In this document: positions 4,878-6,337 of the stretch, piece by piece | Numbering within the stretch: position 1 is the stretch's first letter | Layout: each line of letters begins with the position of its first letter | From: Chromatiales bacterium | GTDB lineage: Bacteria; Pseudomonadota; Gammaproteobacteria; UBA6429; Thiohalophilaceae | Length of the DNA: 6,337 nucleotides | Assembly (NCBI GenBank): GCA_027057985.1 | Contig: JALUTJ010000061.1 | Span: 1-6,337, forward strand | Direction of reading: 5' to 3' | Made by a program: the position numbers and the translations under genes | Notes under the pieces: generated by a model | The model's input: only the letters and a program-made list of their open reading frames with translations | What the model was told of the DNA's origin: nothing | Databases searched by the model: none

Positions 4878-6337
4878 TTACATGCGCATAACCATGGGCT
4901 GCATCAGTAACCACAGATCGGCCAGGCTGATACTGGCAACAAACAGCAATATCGGTAGAAATGCCAGCAGTGTAGTATTACCTGTTGCAGACAGCTGTTG
5001 TACACGTTGTCTTGCAAAATGGACTGCGAGCCAGAAACCAAACAGGATCAACAATCCCTGCAGTGCAAATGTAGCAGTATCCGGAATCAGGGGATGCAAG
5101 TGGCGACTATGCCGCTCCATCATGGTCAGTGGACTGGTATCTATACCTAAGGGATTTGCCACCACATCCCAGAAACCCCGGCTTTCCCGAACCAGGTGTG
5201 TCAGGTTATGTGCAATATGGTAGGTGAAAGCCAGTGGCAGTATACTGACCGCCAGTGCAGAGAAAACACGTTTAAAATCTTCTTTAAGACGTAATAAATT
5301 CTGTGTCAGTTTTACCGTTACAAGATAAAACAAAACCGGGATCAATATACTGGCAAACATGACAATAGAAAAACTTCCCAGCAACTGACCGGAATCGCCG
5401 ATATGGCGGGCGAGTGAACGAATACTGCTTTCCCAGTACGGCATCATGGTGAGACCATGAAAAGTGGTTAAGCTTACCAGTCCCAGGATAAAAACAGCCT
5501 CATCAACGCGTGCTCGCATCGCCGCCTTGCGTGACAGGCTCGTGACTTCGCTACCAACACCGCGTAACTGCCAGCTAACATTCTGATAAGTACAGTCCAC
5601 ACTACAGGCACCACAGGAAATACAGTAGGTGTTCTGTTTCAATGATCCCATGACCAGGTGTGTCGGACAGGGTTCAATTTTATCCGTACCATTATAACAG
5701 GCCAGCGTATCACAGGATTTACAGGTATCACTGTCTATGGGGCGCAGAGCAATCGGTGCCATTGCACTATATGCGCCCAGGGTTCGACCTACCGCGCAGA
5801 AGTAACGACAGAAAGCCTTACGCTCATATACCAGTAAGGATACCGTCGCCAGAATAACCATAAGCAGGGACAGTAATGCCGTTGCATAGGGACTTATCGT
5901 AATACCGGCTCCCAGTTCCAGCCAGGTCAAGACCACGAACATCATTAATGCTGGCCAGACCGAGCGTAGAACTTTTGGTACCCGCAGATTTAAAGAGTTC
6001 TGTTCATTACCTCGTTGCCAGAGTTTCCATTTCACCAGCCAGTTTGCCAGCGCATCCCAGGGACAAATTGCACACCAGGCCGAGCCGACAAAAAATACAC
6101 TCAACACCACACCCGACCACCAGATGGTCCAGGTCAGTACCGTGGCAATATTTCTTTCAGGCACCGGGGTGCCAAAAAGCCCGGCATAGATAACCAGTAG
6201 AAATACAGCGGCTGAAAACAATTTTAACGTGATTAATAGATAAGGGTGTGTCACCAGCCAGAGAACGAAACGGTTTTTAAGGCTGTAACTAAAGCCCTGC
6301 TGTTGCTGATGAGTTTTAAGCCGGAAGCTGTACCAGA
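4878..6337 (-). CDS. NapH/NosR-like membrane polyferredoxin with C-terminal membrane extension, 5'-partial
   Basis: The frame is open to the right edge, so the N-terminus is missing. A GTG at 6254 is internal to a continuous reading that begins at the edge (WYSFRLKTHQQQQGFSYSLK...) and runs into the first membrane helix. Numbering from that GTG, 458 residues are seen, plus 27 upstream. Four membrane helices carry or flank CAICP (61-65) and CRYFC (149-153), typical of NapH/NosR/CcoG-type proteins. Two ferredoxin-like clusters follow: C178-C181-C186...C196P and C211-C214-C217-C221. The final Cys221 is followed by Thr rather than the usual Pro. Residues ~250-458 add about five more membrane segments, with His266 and a helix containing His346, His349 and His353. 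NapH ends soon after the Fe-S region (about 290 residues), so this extension is a departure. The likely role is quinol oxidation or electron relay with the NapC- and NapG-like partners. The stop is 12 bases before the cytochrome start. Confidence 0.85.
   Translation of the reverse strand, partial: WYSFRLKTHQQQQGFSYSLKNRFVLWLVTHPYLLITLKLFSAAVFLLVIYAGLFGTPVPERNIATVLTWTIWWSGVVLSVFFVGSAWCAICPWDALANWLVKWKLWQRGNEQNSLNLRVPKVLRSVWPALMMFVVLTWLELGAGITISPYATALLSLLMVILATVSLLVYERKAFCRYFCAVGRTLGAYSAMAPIALRPIDSDTCKSCDTLACYNGTDKIEPCPTHLVMGSLKQNTYCISCGACSVDCTYQNVSWQLRGVGSEVTSLSRKAAMRARVDEAVFILGLVSLTTFHGLTMMPYWESSIRSLARHIGDSGQLLGSFSIVMFASILIPVLFYLVTVKLTQNLLRLKEDFKRVFSALAVSILPLAFTYHIAHNLTHLVRESRGFWDVVANPLGIDTSPLTMMERHSRHLHPLIPDTATFALQGLLILFGFWLAVHFARQRVQQLSATGNTTLLAFLPILLFVASISLADLWLLMQPMVMRM

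Noticed and set aside
4729..5223. Plus-strand 164-codon open frame opposite the cytochrome and polyferredoxin genes
   Set aside because: It crosses the junction between two well-supported minus-strand genes and shows no domain or ribosome site.
6252..6254. GTG as the start of the polyferredoxin
   Set aside because: The frame is open upstream to the window edge with protein-like sequence, and the GTG falls at the beginning of a membrane helix without a clear ribosome site; the gene is better treated as 5'-partial.

Overview
The window looks like chromosomal DNA of a respiring gammaproteobacterium. The two-component pair is clearly PhoP/PhoQ-like, and the electron-transfer genes belong to the NapC, NapG and NapH families. 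Base composition is moderate over most of the window, but the first ~680 bases are visibly richer in A+T. The genus cannot be named from the sequence alone. I see no tRNA, rRNA, CRISPR array, insertion sequence or replication origin.

Layout. (1) Bases 1-408, minus strand: the N-terminal part of a pesticin/phage-lysozyme-type muramidase with no signal peptide, cut by the left window edge; a candidate promoter lies upstream. (2) Bases 409-680: A+T-rich divergent intergenic region. It holds that promoter and, in front of the next gene, a direct repeat TTCAGC-N5-TTCAGC placed 10 bp from a TATAGT box, which is the geometry used by OmpR/PhoP-family activators. (3) Bases 681-3598, plus strand: a His/Arg-rich exported protein with a glycine-zipper tail, a small exported PepSY-like protein, then phoP-like and phoQ-like genes. 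The last three are packed with gaps of 8 and 4 bases. A perfect 10-bp hairpin separates the first gene from the other three. (4) Bases 3599-3650: a short convergent junction with a small hairpin. (5) Bases 3634-6337, minus strand: three tightly packed genes, read right to left. These are a NapH/NosR-like membrane polyferredoxin (5' end beyond the window), a NapC/NirT/NrfH-type cytochrome c with five CXXCH motifs instead of the usual four, and a NapG/NapF-type ferredoxin with four [4Fe-4S] motifs.

How the genes may work together. The plus-strand block looks like an envelope-sensing module. The PhoQ-like kinase senses a periplasmic signal, the PhoP-like regulator acts on DNA, and the two small exported proteins are likely accessories or targets; the possible operator upstream of the His-rich gene suggests autoregulation. 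The minus-strand block looks like a quinol-oxidising electron-delivery module of the kind that feeds periplasmic reductases such as NapAB. The terminal reductase is not in the window, so the final acceptor is unknown.

The least ordinary points are the fifth heme motif, the long histidine-containing membrane extension of the polyferredoxin, and the possible operator linking the His-rich gene to the neighbouring response regulator.
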